A stretch of DNA of 64,000 nt from an uncultured Clostridia bacterium. GTDB lineage: Bacteria > Bacillota > Clostridia > Christensenellales > UBA1750. The notes under the pieces are model-generated. The model searched no databases, was not told the DNA's origin, and was given only the letters and a program-made list of their open reading frames with translations. The stretch spans positions 1 through 64,000 of the forward strand of contig CAJFMX010000014.1 in the NCBI GenBank assembly GCA_904393115.1, read 5' to 3'. Each line of letters begins with the position of its first letter. The stretch's first letter is position 1. The translations under genes were made by a program, and so were the position numbers. Below are positions 7,645 to 16,406 of this stretch, piece by piece.

Positions 7645-9210
7645 TTACTTGGCGAACTCCGTCGCGCGGGTTTCGCGGATGACGTTGACCTTGATCTGGC
7701 CGGGGTATTCCAGCTCCTTCTCGATGCGCTTGACGATCTCCTTGGCCATGAGCACGGAGTCCGCGTCGCTGACCTGTTCGGGCTTGACGATGATGCGGAC
7801 CTCGCGGCCGGCCTGGATCGCGTAGGACTTCTCCACGCCGTCGAAGGAGTTGGCGATCTCCTCGAGCTTCTGCAGGCGCTTGATGTAGCTCTCCAGCGTC
7901 TCGCGGCGGGCGCCGGGGCGCGCGCCGGAGATGGCGTCCGCCGCGGCGACGAGCACGGCCTCGATGGTCGTGGGCTCCACGTCGCCGTGGTGGGACTGGA
8001 TGGCGTTGATCACGTCGGCGCTCTCGCGGTACTTGCGCGCAAGGTCCGCGCCGATCTGGATGTGCGTGCCCTCCACGTCGTGGTCGATGGACTTGCCGAT
8101 GTCGTGCAGGAGTCCCGCGCGCTTGGCCAGCGCCACGTCCGCGCCGAGCTCCGCCGCCATGACGCCCGCCAGGTGCGAGACCTCGATGGAGTGCTTGAGC
8201 ACGTTCTGTCCGTAGGAGGTGCGGAACTTCATGCGGCCGAGCAGCCGCACCAGCTCGTGGTGCAGGCCGTGGACGCCGGTCTCAAAGACCGCCTGCTCGC
8301 CCGCCTCGCGCATCTGCGCGTCGACCTCCTTGCGGGCCTTTTCCACCATTTCCTCGATGCGGGCCGGGTGGATGCGGCCGTCGGTAATGAGCTTTTCCAG
8401 GGCGATGCGGGCGATTTCCCGCCGGATGGGATCAAAGCCGGACAGGATGACCGCCTCGGGCGTGTCGTCGATGATGAGGTCGATGCCCGTCGCGGTCTCC
8501 AGGGCGCGGATGTTGCGCCCCTCGCGGCCGATGATGCGGCCCTTCATCTCGTCGTTGGGCAGGTTGACCACGGAGACCGTGGTCTCGGCCACGTGGTCCG
8601 CCGCGCACTTCTGAATCGCCAGGGAGACGATGTTGCGGGCCTTTTTATCGGCCTCGTCCTTTGCCTTGCTCTCGATTTCGCGGACCATGACCGCCGCGTC
8701 GTGATAGGCTTCGCGCTGGACGTTGTTCATGATGATCTGGCGGGCTTCCTCCGCCGTCATCTGGGCGATGCGCTCCAATTCGGACTGCTGCTGCGCGCGC
8801 ATGGCCTCGACCTCCTGGGCGCGCTGTTCGAGCTCGCGGCTGGTCTTGTTGAGGCCCTCTTCACGGACCTCCAAGTTGTCGAGCTTTTTGTCGAGCATCT
8901 CCTCGCGCTGCAGGAGCCTGCGCTCCGTGCGCTGGGTTTCGTTCCGGCGCTCGCGGAGCTCCTTTTCGGTTTCGGTCTTCTGGCGAAGGATTTCCTCCTT
9001 GGCCTCCAGGATCTTCTCTTTCTTCACCGCCTCGGCCTTGGCCGTGGCCTCGTCCACGAGCTTCTTCATGGCGTCCTCGGTGCGGCCGATCTTGCCTTCG
9101 ATTTCCTCTTTTTTCTTCTTGCCGCCGAGGACATAGCCCGCGTAGCCGCCGCCGGCCAGCGCGGCAAGAATTCCCAAAATCCAGAATAAAGTCTGCAACT
9201 GTTTCACCAC
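7645..9210 (-). CDS. rny: Ribonuclease Y
   Basis: A 521-residue membrane-anchored endoribonuclease that initiates mRNA decay. The N-terminal membrane helix (about 7-29) is followed by a long Lys/Glu-rich coiled coil (about 32-175). A KH RNA-binding domain contains [15 protein letters not shown] (about 222-236), and the HD phosphohydrolase domain carries the metal-binding HDIGK motif near 370. Length and domain order match the Firmicute family. The start is uncertain: GTG at 9210 lies too close to the AGGTGG ribosome binding site, while a TTG at 9198 has ideal spacing; both give the same membrane anchor. It has its own promoter and a leader of about 190 nt. Confidence 0.96.
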   Translation of the reverse strand: MVKQLQTLFWILGILAALAGGGYAGYVLGGKKKKEEIEGKIGRTEDAMKKLVDEATAKAEAVKKEKILEAKEEILRQKTETEKELRERRNETQRTERRLLQREEMLDKKLDNLEVREEGLNKTSRELEQRAQEVEAMRAQQQSELERIAQMTAEEARQIIMNNVQREAYHDAAVMVREIESKAKDEADKKARNIVSLAIQKCAADHVAETTVSVVNLPNDEMKGRIIGREGRNIRALETATGIDLIIDDTPEAVILSGFDPIRREIARIALEKLITDGRIHPARIEEMVEKARKEVDAQMREAGEQAVFETGVHGLHHELVRLLGRMKFRTSYGQNVLKHSIEVSHLAGVMAAELGADVALAKRAGLLHDIGKSIDHDVEGTHIQIGADLARKYRESADVINAIQSHHGDVEPTTIEAVLVAAADAISGARPGARRETLESYIKRLQKLEEIANSFDGVEKSYAIQAGREVRIIVKPEQVSDADSVLMAKEIVKRIEKELEYPGQIKVNVIRETRATEFAK

Positions 9211-9410
9211 CTAACATTTATGATAAACAGTTGTCGCATGCCGCGTGTCCACGGCCAGGACGCGCACGCAGCCGCCCCCTCTTCGTGCTGGGCTGTCAAG
9301 CGCTCCGATGCCCTGTCCCGTTGTACAGGCGACTCCGGGAGAATATTCACTTTTTATCTATTCCATAAAAAATTGTTCTTTTCCCCTCTCGACCCCTGTC
9401 ATACAGATTT

Positions 9411-9439
9411 ATTTTACTGTTCTTTGCGGCATCTGTCAA
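9411..9439 (-). promoter_or_regulatory. Promoter of rny, with a long untranslated leader
   Basis: On the minus strand TTGACA (9434-9439), a 17-bp spacer and TAAAAT (9411-9416) form a near-consensus promoter. The 310-bp gap between rny and the hydratase gene (9211-9520) holds this promoter, the leader of about 190 nt and the hydratase terminator, and nothing else that I can recognise. Confidence 0.7.
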
Positions 9440-9477
9440 TAACCCGCCCATGCTTTATGAATATTTTGTAAAGAATA

Positions 9478-9513
9478 ACCGGCCGCGCGGCCAAATCTTG
9501 CCGCGCGGCCGGT
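9478..9513 (-). terminator. Terminator of the aconitase-family gene
   Basis: A perfect 14-bp GC-rich stem (9478-9491 with 9500-9513) follows the stop codon on the minus strand. The following bases are T-rich but interrupted (TATTCTTT). Confidence 0.7.
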
Positions 9514-9520
9514 CGTCCGC

Positions 9521-11743
9521 TCACTGTGCGTAGTAGTTGATGAGGCATCCGGCCAGGATGATGTCGCGCTCGTCCGCGGTCAGGTTCGGGAGCGAGAGCG
9601 TGATCTCCCGCTTGCCCGCGCCGGAGAGGACGGCGGCCGGGATCGCGTCCGTCCGGCCTGCGAGCAGCGCCGCGCGGATGCCGGGGATGACCACGACGTC
9701 CCCCGCCGCAATGCCCGCGTCCTTTGCGCCGTCCAGGATGAAGGGCAGCATGCCCCAGTTGACCACGTTGCTGCGGTAGCGCTTGGTGGCGTATTCCTGG
9801 GCGATGTTCGCGCAGCCGCCCAGCACGCGCTGGCAGGAGGCCGCCTGCTCGCGCGCGGAGCCGTCCCCGGGCTTGAGGGCGAAGACCAGGGAGCCGATGC
9901 CCGTGTCCGCGGGCGCAAGGCCCGCCCGCTCGAGCAGGGCCTTGGCCTCGGGCGAGAGCTGCCCCTGGCGGCGGCTCTGCTCCAGGGCCTGCACGGCCTT
10001 TGCGCGCGGCACGTACTGCGGGTCCTTGCGCGAAAGCGCGAACTCGGAGAGCTTGAGCGGGTTGGAGCGGTAGGACGAGGTCTCGCCGGAGGGGATGAGC
10101 TCGTCGGTCGTGGTGACGGGGTCGTAGATGGCGCTGGCCACCTCCAGCACGAGGTTCTCCGGCAGGGCGATCTGCGCGGGCCAGTCCGCGATGTTGGGGC
10201 CGAACACCAGCTCCGCCTCGGGATCGGCCTTGCCCCAGCCGTCGTAGACGCGGTTGTCGTAGATGGTGGGGTCATACGTGTAGGGGTACTCCCGCTCCTC
10301 GGGCAGGTCGATCTCGTCCGCGGCGGTCAGACGCCCGCCGTTGAGCGCCGTTGCGGCGATGGAGCGCGCGTCCATGAGGGCGACGTAGGCCATCTGGCCG
10401 TTGGCGGGCTTAGCGCCCTCGCGGTTGGGGAAGTTGCGCGTGGCGTGGCGGATGGAGAGGCCGCCGTTTGCCGGCACGTCGCCCGCGCCGAAGCAGGGCC
10501 CGCAGAAGGCCGTGCGCAGCACGACGCCCGCCTGCATGAGGTCCGCCGCGGCCCCGCTCCGGGTCAGCGCGAGGAACTGCGGCTGGGAGGCCGGGTACAC
10601 GCTCATGGTGAAGGCGCCGGAGCCGATGCTCCTGCCGCGCAGGATGTCCGCCACGGTCATCATGTTCTCATAGGTGCCGCCCGAGCAGCCCGCGACGATG
10701 CCCTGCTCGACGTAGACTTGGCCGTCCTGCACCTTGTCGGCCAGGGGCTTTAAGGGGTACTTTTCGTCGAGCATGGTGCGGGCAGTCTCCTCGACCTTCT
10801 CCAGGAGCGCCTTGGCATTGCTGCGGAACTCCTCGATGGTGTAGGCGTTGGAGGGGTGGAAGGGCAGGGCGATCATGGGCCGCACGGCGGACAGGTCCAC
10901 CTCCACCAGGCCGTCGTAGACCGCGCCCTCCTGCGGGTGCAGGGGCTTGTACGCCTCGGGGCGCAGGTGCGTCTCGTACCAGGCGCGGACCTTCTCGTCC
11001 GTCTCCCAGATGGAGGAAAGGCAGGTGGTCTCCGTGGTCATGACGTCGATGCCGTTGCGGTACTCCACGGACAGGCTGCCGATGCCCGGGCCCACGAACT
11101 CCATGACCTTGTTCTTGACAAAGCCGCAGGCAAAGACCTCGCGGATGATGGCCAGCGCCACGTCCTGCGGGCCGACGCCGCGGGCGGGCTTGCCGGTCAG
11201 GTGGATGGCGACGACGTCCGGATAGGCGATGTCATACGTGCGCTCGCAGAGCTGCTTGACCAGCTCCGGTCCGCCCTCGCCCACGCCCATGGTGCCCAGC
11301 GCGCCGTAGCGCGTGTGGGAGTCCGAGCCCAGGAGCATCTTTCCGCAGCCCGCCATGCGCTCGCGCATGTACTGGTGGATGACGGCCTGGTGCGCGGGCA
11401 CGAAGATGCCGCCGTACTTCTTGGCGGCCGAGAGGCCGAAGAGGTGGTCGTCCTCGTTGATGGTGCCGCCGACGGCGCAGAGCGAGTTGTGGCAGTTGGT
11501 CAGCACATAGGGCAGCGGGAACTTCTTCATGCCCGAGGCGCGCGCCGTCTGGATGATGCCGACGTAGGTGATGTCGTGCGAGGCCATGGCGTCGAACTTG
11601 ATCTTGAGGTCCGCGTCGCAGCCGGAGGTGTTGTGCGCGCTCAGGATCGCATGGGCCATGGTCCTGTCCTTCCCCTCCGCGCTCTGCGCGGGGACAAAGG
11701 CGCCGTTCTCATATTTGTACATGCCGGAATGCAAGGTTACCAT
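9521..11743 (-). CDS. Aconitase-family hydratase
   Basis: A 740-residue cytosolic [4Fe-4S] hydro-lyase. Cluster ligands appear as Cys353 (AGCSGG) and Cys414/Cys417 (FCGPCFGAG). The [16 protein letters not shown] stretch near 138-152 is the family's substrate-binding region, and the C-terminal swivel domain contains RNFPNREG. It is full length but belongs to the divergent clostridial 'hydratase' branch rather than AcnA, so citrate/isocitrate is the likely but unproven substrate. The ATG at 11743 is preceded by AGGGAGG at seven bases; the open frame upstream lacks family sequence. It is monocistronic, with its own promoter and terminator. Confidence 0.85.
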   Translation of the reverse strand: MVTLHSGMYKYENGAFVPAQSAEGKDRTMAHAILSAHNTSGCDADLKIKFDAMASHDITYVGIIQTARASGMKKFPLPYVLTNCHNSLCAVGGTINEDDHLFGLSAAKKYGGIFVPAHQAVIHQYMRERMAGCGKMLLGSDSHTRYGALGTMGVGEGGPELVKQLCERTYDIAYPDVVAIHLTGKPARGVGPQDVALAIIREVFACGFVKNKVMEFVGPGIGSLSVEYRNGIDVMTTETTCLSSIWETDEKVRAWYETHLRPEAYKPLHPQEGAVYDGLVEVDLSAVRPMIALPFHPSNAYTIEEFRSNAKALLEKVEETARTMLDEKYPLKPLADKVQDGQVYVEQGIVAGCSGGTYENMMTVADILRGRSIGSGAFTMSVYPASQPQFLALTRSGAAADLMQAGVVLRTAFCGPCFGAGDVPANGGLSIRHATRNFPNREGAKPANGQMAYVALMDARSIAATALNGGRLTAADEIDLPEEREYPYTYDPTIYDNRVYDGWGKADPEAELVFGPNIADWPAQIALPENLVLEVASAIYDPVTTTDELIPSGETSSYRSNPLKLSEFALSRKDPQYVPRAKAVQALEQSRRQGQLSPEAKALLERAGLAPADTGIGSLVFALKPGDGSAREQAASCQRVLGGCANIAQEYATKRYRSNVVNWGMLPFILDGAKDAGIAAGDVVVIPGIRAALLAGRTDAIPAAVLSGAGKREITLSLPNLTADERDIILAGCLINYYAQ

Positions 11744-11776
11744 CTCTCTGCCTCCCTGTCCGTGTTCTTTTTTCCC

Positions 11777-11806
11777 ATGATACCGCAAGCCGCCGCCCCC
11801 CGTCAA
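11777..11806 (-). promoter_or_regulatory. Promoter of the aconitase-family gene
   Basis: On the minus strand TTGACG (11801-11806), an 18-bp spacer and TATCAT (11777-11782), about 35 bp ahead of the start codon. Confidence 0.55.
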
Positions 11807-11823
11807 CAAAAAATCCGCGCGCG

Positions 11824-11857
11824 CCCGCTATACTTTTTCCGCAAAACCCGCTATACT
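11824..11857 (+). repeat. Direct repeat CCCGCTATACT, 23 bp apart, before the ThuA gene
   Basis: The 11-mer occurs at 11824-11834 and 11847-11857. Each copy contains TATACT, a good -10 hexamer, so the pair may be tandem start sites; neither has a convincing -35. The second ends about 40 bp before the ThuA-domain start. Confidence 0.4.
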
Positions 11858-11894
11858 GGAGGAGAGAAATCCTATCTTTCGAGGAGGGGTATCC

Positions 11895-12629
11895 ATGATT
11901 CGCGTTACCGTTTGGAACGAGTTCCGCCACGAAAAGGAGATGCCCGAGGTTGCGGCCATCTACCCCAACGGCATCCACGGCGCCATCGCCGACTTCCTTT
12001 CCAAGAACGAGGACATGACCGTGCGCACCGCCACGCTGGACGAGCCCGAGCACGGCCTGACGGACGAGGTCCTGAACAACACCGACGTCCTGCTCTGGTG
12101 GGGACACATGGCGCACCAGGAGGTTTCCGACGAGGTGGTGGCCAAGGTCTGCCAGCGCGTCAACGACGGCATGGGCTTCATCGCCCTGCACTCCGCGCAC
12201 GCCTCCAAGCCCTTCTCCCGCCTGCTCGGCACGCGCACGGACATGCTCCGCTGGCGCGAGGACGGGGACATGCAGCGCCTCTGGGTGACGAGCCCGGGCC
12301 ATCCCATCGCCCAGGGCATCGGCGACTACTTCGAGGTGCCGCACGACGAGACGTACGGCGAGCAGTTCTTCATCCCCCAGCCGGACAACCTGGTCTTCAT
12401 CTCCTGGCATCCCGGCGGAGAGGTGTTCCGCTCCGGCTGCTGCTTCGTGCGCGGCGGGCGCATCTTCTACTTCCAGCCCGGCCACGAGACCTTCCCCGTC
12501 TACTACCAGAAGGAGATCCAGACCGTCATCACCAACGCCGTGCGCTGGGCCGCGCCCCTGTACATGCCGGCCTACTCCACCGGCTGGCAGAAGTCCGTCG
12601 AACCCATCCACACCTACGAGGACAAGTAA
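11895..12629 (+). CDS. ThuA-domain (trehalose-utilisation-like) protein
   Basis: A 244-residue protein made of a single ThuA domain, a glutamine-amidotransferase-like fold. Visible features are the [12 protein letters not shown] strand-helix, [14 protein letters not shown] in the nucleophile-elbow position with Ser/His rather than the catalytic Cys of amidotransferases, and HPGGEVF near residue 175. Family members are linked to sugar metabolism, but the reaction is not established. The start has a GAGGAGG ribosome binding site. It is convergent with the redox island and probably functionally separate. Confidence 0.85.
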   Translation: MIRVTVWNEFRHEKEMPEVAAIYPNGIHGAIADFLSKNEDMTVRTATLDEPEHGLTDEVLNNTDVLLWWGHMAHQEVSDEVVAKVCQRVNDGMGFIALHSAHASKPFSRLLGTRTDMLRWREDGDMQRLWVTSPGHPIAQGIGDYFEVPHDETYGEQFFIPQPDNLVFISWHPGGEVFRSGCCFVRGGRIFYFQPGHETFPVYYQKEIQTVITNAVRWAAPLYMPAYSTGWQKSVEPIHTYEDK

Positions 12630-12634
12630 AGAAA

Positions 12635-12666
12635 AGCGGCCCTGCAAGATGCAGGGTCGCTTTTTT
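12635..12666. terminator. Bidirectional terminator between the ThuA gene and the redox island
   Basis: A 12-bp stem (12635-12646 with 12650-12661, one G-T pair) with a 3-nt loop. It is followed by T6 on the plus strand and by a T-rich run on the minus strand, ending both convergent operons. Confidence 0.85.
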
Positions 12667-12676
12667 GCGCCGTTTT

Positions 12677-12916
12677 TTAGAGCTTGGCCAGGACTTCCTT
12701 CTCGAAGAAGTCGGCGGTGGTCTCCGGGCTCAGGGAGTAGAGCGTGTCGCCGATGGTGACGCAGACGCCCTTCTGGCAGTTGCCGGTGCAGAACGTGCCG
12801 GCGAGGGTGACCTTGTCCTCCACGTGGTGCTGCTTGATCAGGGACTTGAGGCCCTCCAGGACGAAATGGGAACCCTTGACATGGCAGGCGCTGCCCAGGC
12901 ATACGGTGATGGTCAT
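12677..12916 (-). CDS. Thioredoxin-like [2Fe-2S] ferredoxin (NuoE C-terminal type)
   Basis: This 79-residue protein is a stand-alone thioredoxin-like ferredoxin domain. Cys6-x4-Cys11 and Cys43-x3-Cys47 match the four [2Fe-2S] ligands of the complex I 24-kDa subunit family; Cys52 is extra. It is the last gene of the redox operon, 24 bp after the small membrane protein, and may shuttle electrons to or within the Hdr/Frd assembly. That role is inferred from position only. Confidence 0.8.
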   Translation of the reverse strand: MTITVCLGSACHVKGSHFVLEGLKSLIKQHHVEDKVTLAGTFCTGNCQKGVCVTIGDTLYSLSPETTADFFEKEVLAKL

Positions 12917-12940
12917 CTTGAAACCCTCCTTAACTTACTG

Positions 12941-13255
12941 CTACGCAGACAGTTTGCCTTCCGCCAGCGCATCCAGCTTCTTGTTGCGGAAGTAGAGCGC
13001 GACGTCGATGGAAATCTCAACGAAGTTCAGCACGTAGAAGAACCAGCCCAGGAAGAAGATCCAGCCTTCGCCGCTGCCATTGGCAAAGAGGATGATCTTG
13101 CGGACGATGCCGAAGATGTAGCCAATCAGCAGAAACACCTCGAAGAAGAGGCTCTTGCCCTTTGCGGTTCTGGAGATCCAGGACTTCCGGATGGAGATCG
13201 GCCAGGAGAGGCCGAAGCACAGGATCATCAACGCTTCCAGCAAATCCGTAATCAT
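12941..13255 (-). CDS. Small membrane protein of the fumarate-reductase operon
   Basis: A 104-residue protein with three hydrophobic helices (about 5-20, 36-57 and 66-88). It carries a conserved-looking SWPISIRKSW and SRTAKGKS stretch reminiscent of PQ-loop/SemiSWEET-like half transporters. It contains no histidine at all, so it cannot supply the haem b ligands of a quinone-linked fumarate reductase anchor. It lies 18 bp after frdA. Dicarboxylate transport or membrane attachment are possibilities, but no function can be assigned. Confidence 0.7.
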   Translation of the reverse strand: MITDLLEALMILCFGLSWPISIRKSWISRTAKGKSLFFEVFLLIGYIFGIVRKIILFANGSGEGWIFFLGWFFYVLNFVEISIDVALYFRNKKLDALAEGKLSA

Positions 13256-13273
13256 GATGGTTTCTCTCCTCGC

Positions 13274-14872
13274 TTACTTCTTTCTGCGGTAGTCCGGCAG
13301 GAGCTTGGGCGAGACGACGTCGGTGTGGATGCCGGCCTGCTCGCACTCCTTCTCGAATGCGTTCACGTGCTCCAGGGTCAGCGCGCCGACGGTGACGCCC
13401 TTTGCGCGCTCGGCGGCGTTGCGGCCGGCGTTGCGGCCAAAGACCACGACGTCCAGCAGGGAGTTGCCCATCAGGCGGTTGCGGCCATGGATGCCGCCGA
13501 CGGCCTCGCCCGCGACGAAGAGGTTCTCCACGCCGCTCTGGCAATCGGCCGTGATGTCGATGCCGCCGTTCTGGTAGTGCAGGGTCGGGTAGACCAGGAT
13601 CGGCTGCTTGCGGATGTCGATGCCGTACTTGGCGAACATGCGCATCATGGCGGGGATGCGCTTTTCAATGGTGCCCTCGCCGTTCTTGAGCTCGATCATG
13701 GGGGTGTCGAGCCAGACGCCCACGCCGTCGGCGGTCTTGACGCCCTTGCCGCGGGTGGTGCACTCGCGGATGATGGAGGCCGCCGAAACGTCGCGCGTCT
13801 CCAGGGGGTGCATGAAGACCTCGCCGTCCGCGTTGACGAGCTTGGCGCCGACGGAGCGCACCTTCTCGGTGACCAGCGCGCCAAAGATCTGCTCCGGGAA
13901 GGCGGCGCCGGTGGGATGGTACTGCAGCGTATCCGCGTAGAGGAGCTTTGCGCCCGCGCGGTAGGCCAGCACCAGGCCGTCGGCGGTCGCGCCGTAGTGG
14001 TTGGAGGTCGGGAAGCCCTGGTAGTGGAGGCGTCCCGCGCCGCCGGTGGCGAGGATGACGGTCTTGGCGCGCGCGATGAGGATCTCCTTGGTCTCCATGT
14101 TCAGGAGCACCGCGCCGGCCGCGCAGCCCTTTTCATCCTTGATGATTTCGATGGCCGCGGTGAAGTCCACGACCGGGATGCCGCGGTTGAGCACCTCGTC
14201 GCGCAGGGTGCGCATGATCTCCGCGCCGGAGTAGTCCTTGGCCGCGTGCATGCGCTTGCGGGAGGTTCCGCCGCCGTGGGTGGTGATCATGGTGCCGTCG
14301 GGCGCCTTGTCAAACTCCACACCGAGGTTGTTCAGCCACTGGATGGCCTCCGGCGCCTCGGTGACCAGGGTGCGCAGCAGCTCGGGCTTGGCCGCAAAGT
14401 GGCCGCCGCCGAAGGCGTCCAGGTAGTGGATGGCGGGGGAGTCGTTGGGCTTGTCGGCCGCCTGGATGCCGCCCTCGGCCATCATGGTGTTGGCGTCGCC
14501 CATGCGCAGCTTGGTCACGACCATGACCTTGGCGCCCGCGTTGTCCGCCTCGATGGCCGCAGAGGCGCCCGCGCCGCCGCCGCCGATGATGAGCACGTCC
14601 ACGTCGTAGTCCGGGCAGGTCAGGTCGATCTCCTCCGGAGAGATGCGGCTCTTGCCCTGCAGCAGCGCGCCCAGCTCCTTGGGGACCTTGTCGCCCTTGT
14701 TGGGGCCGACGGCCAGGTGGACGAACTCCTCGCCCTCCTTATAGTCCGGGTGATAGGCGCGAAGCAGCGCGTCCTTCTCCTCGGCGGTCATTCTTCTGGG
14801 CTCGAGCGCGGCGTTTGCCTCGCGGTTGGCCTCCACCTTCTTGATGGATTCCAGCATTTCGTTGGTGTACAT
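13274..14872 (-). CDS. frdA: Fumarate reductase flavoprotein subunit, soluble type
   Basis: A 532-residue FAD protein of the succinate dehydrogenase/fumarate reductase family. The dinucleotide fold is VLIIGGGGAGASAA at about 94-107. The QYHPTG signature, the catalytic arginine region LETRDVS, LHYQNGG and GRNRLMGNSLLD are all present, so the dicarboxylate site looks intact. In the motif where membrane-bound enzymes covalently attach FAD through His (SHTxAAEGG), this protein has ANTMMAEGG, so FAD should be non-covalent as in soluble relatives. About 90 extra N-terminal residues precede the flavin fold. It lies 15 bp after its iron-sulfur partner. I infer fumarate reduction to succinate. Confidence 0.88.
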   Translation of the reverse strand: MYTNEMLESIKKVEANREANAALEPRRMTAEEKDALLRAYHPDYKEGEEFVHLAVGPNKGDKVPKELGALLQGKSRISPEEIDLTCPDYDVDVLIIGGGGAGASAAIEADNAGAKVMVVTKLRMGDANTMMAEGGIQAADKPNDSPAIHYLDAFGGGHFAAKPELLRTLVTEAPEAIQWLNNLGVEFDKAPDGTMITTHGGGTSRKRMHAAKDYSGAEIMRTLRDEVLNRGIPVVDFTAAIEIIKDEKGCAAGAVLLNMETKEILIARAKTVILATGGAGRLHYQGFPTSNHYGATADGLVLAYRAGAKLLYADTLQYHPTGAAFPEQIFGALVTEKVRSVGAKLVNADGEVFMHPLETRDVSAASIIRECTTRGKGVKTADGVGVWLDTPMIELKNGEGTIEKRIPAMMRMFAKYGIDIRKQPILVYPTLHYQNGGIDITADCQSGVENLFVAGEAVGGIHGRNRLMGNSLLDVVVFGRNAGRNAAERAKGVTVGALTLEHVNAFEKECEQAGIHTDVVSPKLLPDYRRKK

Positions 14873-14887
14873 CAGCGCGTCCCTCCC

Positions 14888-15562
14888 TTATTTCTCGATG
14901 TCGCGGTTGTTGTAGAGCTCCTGGAGCTCCGAAACCGGCTTGCCCATGAGCTTCTCGATCAGCTCGTTGAAGTCGCCGTTGCGGATCTCCTGCACGCGGT
15001 CCTCCAGGTGCTGGGATTTGGGGGCGAGGTACTTGCCGTTGAGGCGGCGCGCCAGCATGGCCACCTGCGGGTGGGAGATGCCGGCCGGGCAGCGGGAGGA
15101 GCAGACGCCGCACATCACGCAGTCGAAGGATTCCTCGGCGCACTTCTCAAAGTCGCCGCGCTGCGCGTAGGCGATATACTGCATGACGTTCAGGCCCTGC
15201 GTGCAGCTCTTGGTGCAGGCGTTGCAGCCGATGCAGGAGTAGATCTCCGGGTAGAGCTGCATCATGACGGCCTGCTCCGGGCGGACCTTCTCGATGTCAT
15301 AGACCTGCTTGATCAGCGGGAAGAAGGGGAGGGTGGCGACGTACATGTTGTCCTCGACCTGGGTCTGGCAGGCGAGACAGACCTTGAGCTCGCGGTCGCC
15401 GGCGACGCGGTAGATCGTGGCGCACGCGCCGCAGAAGCCGTTGCGGCAGCCGCAGCCGCGGATGAGCTGATAGCCCGCGTACTCCATGGCCTTCATGATG
15501 GTCAGGTTGGAGGGAACCTCGTACTTTTTTCCGAACAGAAAGACGCGAACCATATTCTCCAT
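14888..15562 (-). CDS. Fumarate reductase iron-sulfur subunit
   Basis: A 224-residue electron-transfer subunit. The N-terminal [2Fe-2S] domain has Cys39, Cys44, Cys47 and Cys62. The C-terminal dicluster ferredoxin domain has Cys110/113/116/120 and Cys148/151/154/158. FrdB proteins normally bind 2Fe-2S, 4Fe-4S and 3Fe-4S; here the last set has four cysteines, favouring a second 4Fe-4S cluster and arguing against a quinone-type 3Fe-4S site. It lacks the fused CCG domain of TfrB (thiol:fumarate reductase), but a separate HdrB is encoded in the same operon. It sits 15 bp from genes on both sides. Confidence 0.85.
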   Translation of the reverse strand: MENMVRVFLFGKKYEVPSNLTIMKAMEYAGYQLIRGCGCRNGFCGACATIYRVAGDRELKVCLACQTQVEDNMYVATLPFFPLIKQVYDIEKVRPEQAVMMQLYPEIYSCIGCNACTKSCTQGLNVMQYIAYAQRGDFEKCAEESFDCVMCGVCSSRCPAGISHPQVAMLARRLNGKYLAPKSQHLEDRVQEIRNGDFNELIEKLMGKPVSELQELYNNRDIEK

Positions 15563-15577
15563 GTGTGAACTCTCCTT

Positions 15578-16405
15578 TTAATACTCGTTGGGCAGAGCGT
15601 CCAACTGGTCAAAGCGGAAGACCGGGCCGTCCTTGCAGACGTACTTGCTGCCGATGTTGCACCGGCCGCACTTGCCGACGCCGCACTTCATCCGCAGCTC
15701 CATGGTGGTGTAGACCTGCGTCTCCGCAAAGCCCATCTCCTTGAGGTTCGCAAGCGTGAACTTGATCATGATGGGCGGCCCGCACATGATGACGGTGTAG
15801 TCCTTGGAGGGGTTGAGCTCCTTGACGTAGTTGGGAACAAAGCCCACGTGGCCGTCCCAATCGTCCTGCGGGCGGTCGATGGTCAGGTGGACCTCCACGC
15901 CGTCGTCCTGCATCCACTCCGAGAGGATCTCGTTGTAGTCCAGCAGGTCCTCCTTGGAGCGGGAGCCGTAGACGATCATGACCTTGCCGTAGTCCTGGCG
16001 CTTGGCGCGGACGTAGTTGATGACCGAGCGCACGGGCGCGAGGCCGACGCCGCCGGCCACGACCATCAGGTCCTTGCCCTTAAACTCGTCCTCCACCGGG
16101 AAGTGCTTGCCGTAGGGCCCGCGGATGGTGATCTGCTGGCCGACGTCCATGGCGTGGAGCCAGGTGGTCAGGCAGCCGCACTTCTTGATGCTGAACTCCA
16201 TGTACTCGGTGTTCGTCGGGGAGGAGGTGATGGAGAACATCGCCTCGCCGACGCCCGGGATGGAGAGCATGGCGCACTGGCCGGGCATGTGTTCGAAGAC
16301 CTTTTTGCCGTCCAAGCCCACGACCCGGAAGGTCTTGATGTCCGGGGTGTCGATGCGGATGTCCGTCACGACGCCGATCTTGGGAATCAAAGTCTCCTGC
16401 ATCAT
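15578..16405 (-). CDS. FAD/NAD(P)-binding oxidoreductase subunit (FlxA / HydG / AsrB type)
   Basis: A 275-residue ferredoxin-NADP-reductase-fold protein. The FAD domain spans about 8-105 (MPGQCAML, then ITIRGPYG) and the NAD domain about 110-225 (VVAGGVGLAPVRS and IMCGPPIM). A C-terminal [2Fe-2S]-type cysteine cluster contains CGVGKCGRCNIG. This is the architecture of the NADH-interacting subunit of Flx, sulfhydrogenase gamma and anaerobic sulfite reductase B. In this operon it is the likely NADH entry point. It is separated by 1 bp from the preceding gene. Confidence 0.85.
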   Translation of the reverse strand: MMQETLIPKIGVVTDIRIDTPDIKTFRVVGLDGKKVFEHMPGQCAMLSIPGVGEAMFSITSSPTNTEYMEFSIKKCGCLTTWLHAMDVGQQITIRGPYGKHFPVEDEFKGKDLMVVAGGVGLAPVRSVINYVRAKRQDYGKVMIVYGSRSKEDLLDYNEILSEWMQDDGVEVHLTIDRPQDDWDGHVGFVPNYVKELNPSKDYTVIMCGPPIMIKFTLANLKEMGFAETQVYTTMELRMKCGVGKCGRCNIGSKYVCKDGPVFRFDQLDALPNEY

Positions 16406-16406
16406 C

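Noticed and set aside
12941-13255. Cytochrome b anchor (FrdC/SdhC)
   Set aside because: The protein has no histidine and only about 104 residues.
10856-15568. A 1,570-codon open frame on the plus strand
   Set aside because: It is antisense to the hydratase, frdA and Fe-S genes, is made of Val/Asp/Arg/Ala/Gly runs typical of the mirror of GC-rich codon usage, and has no domain.
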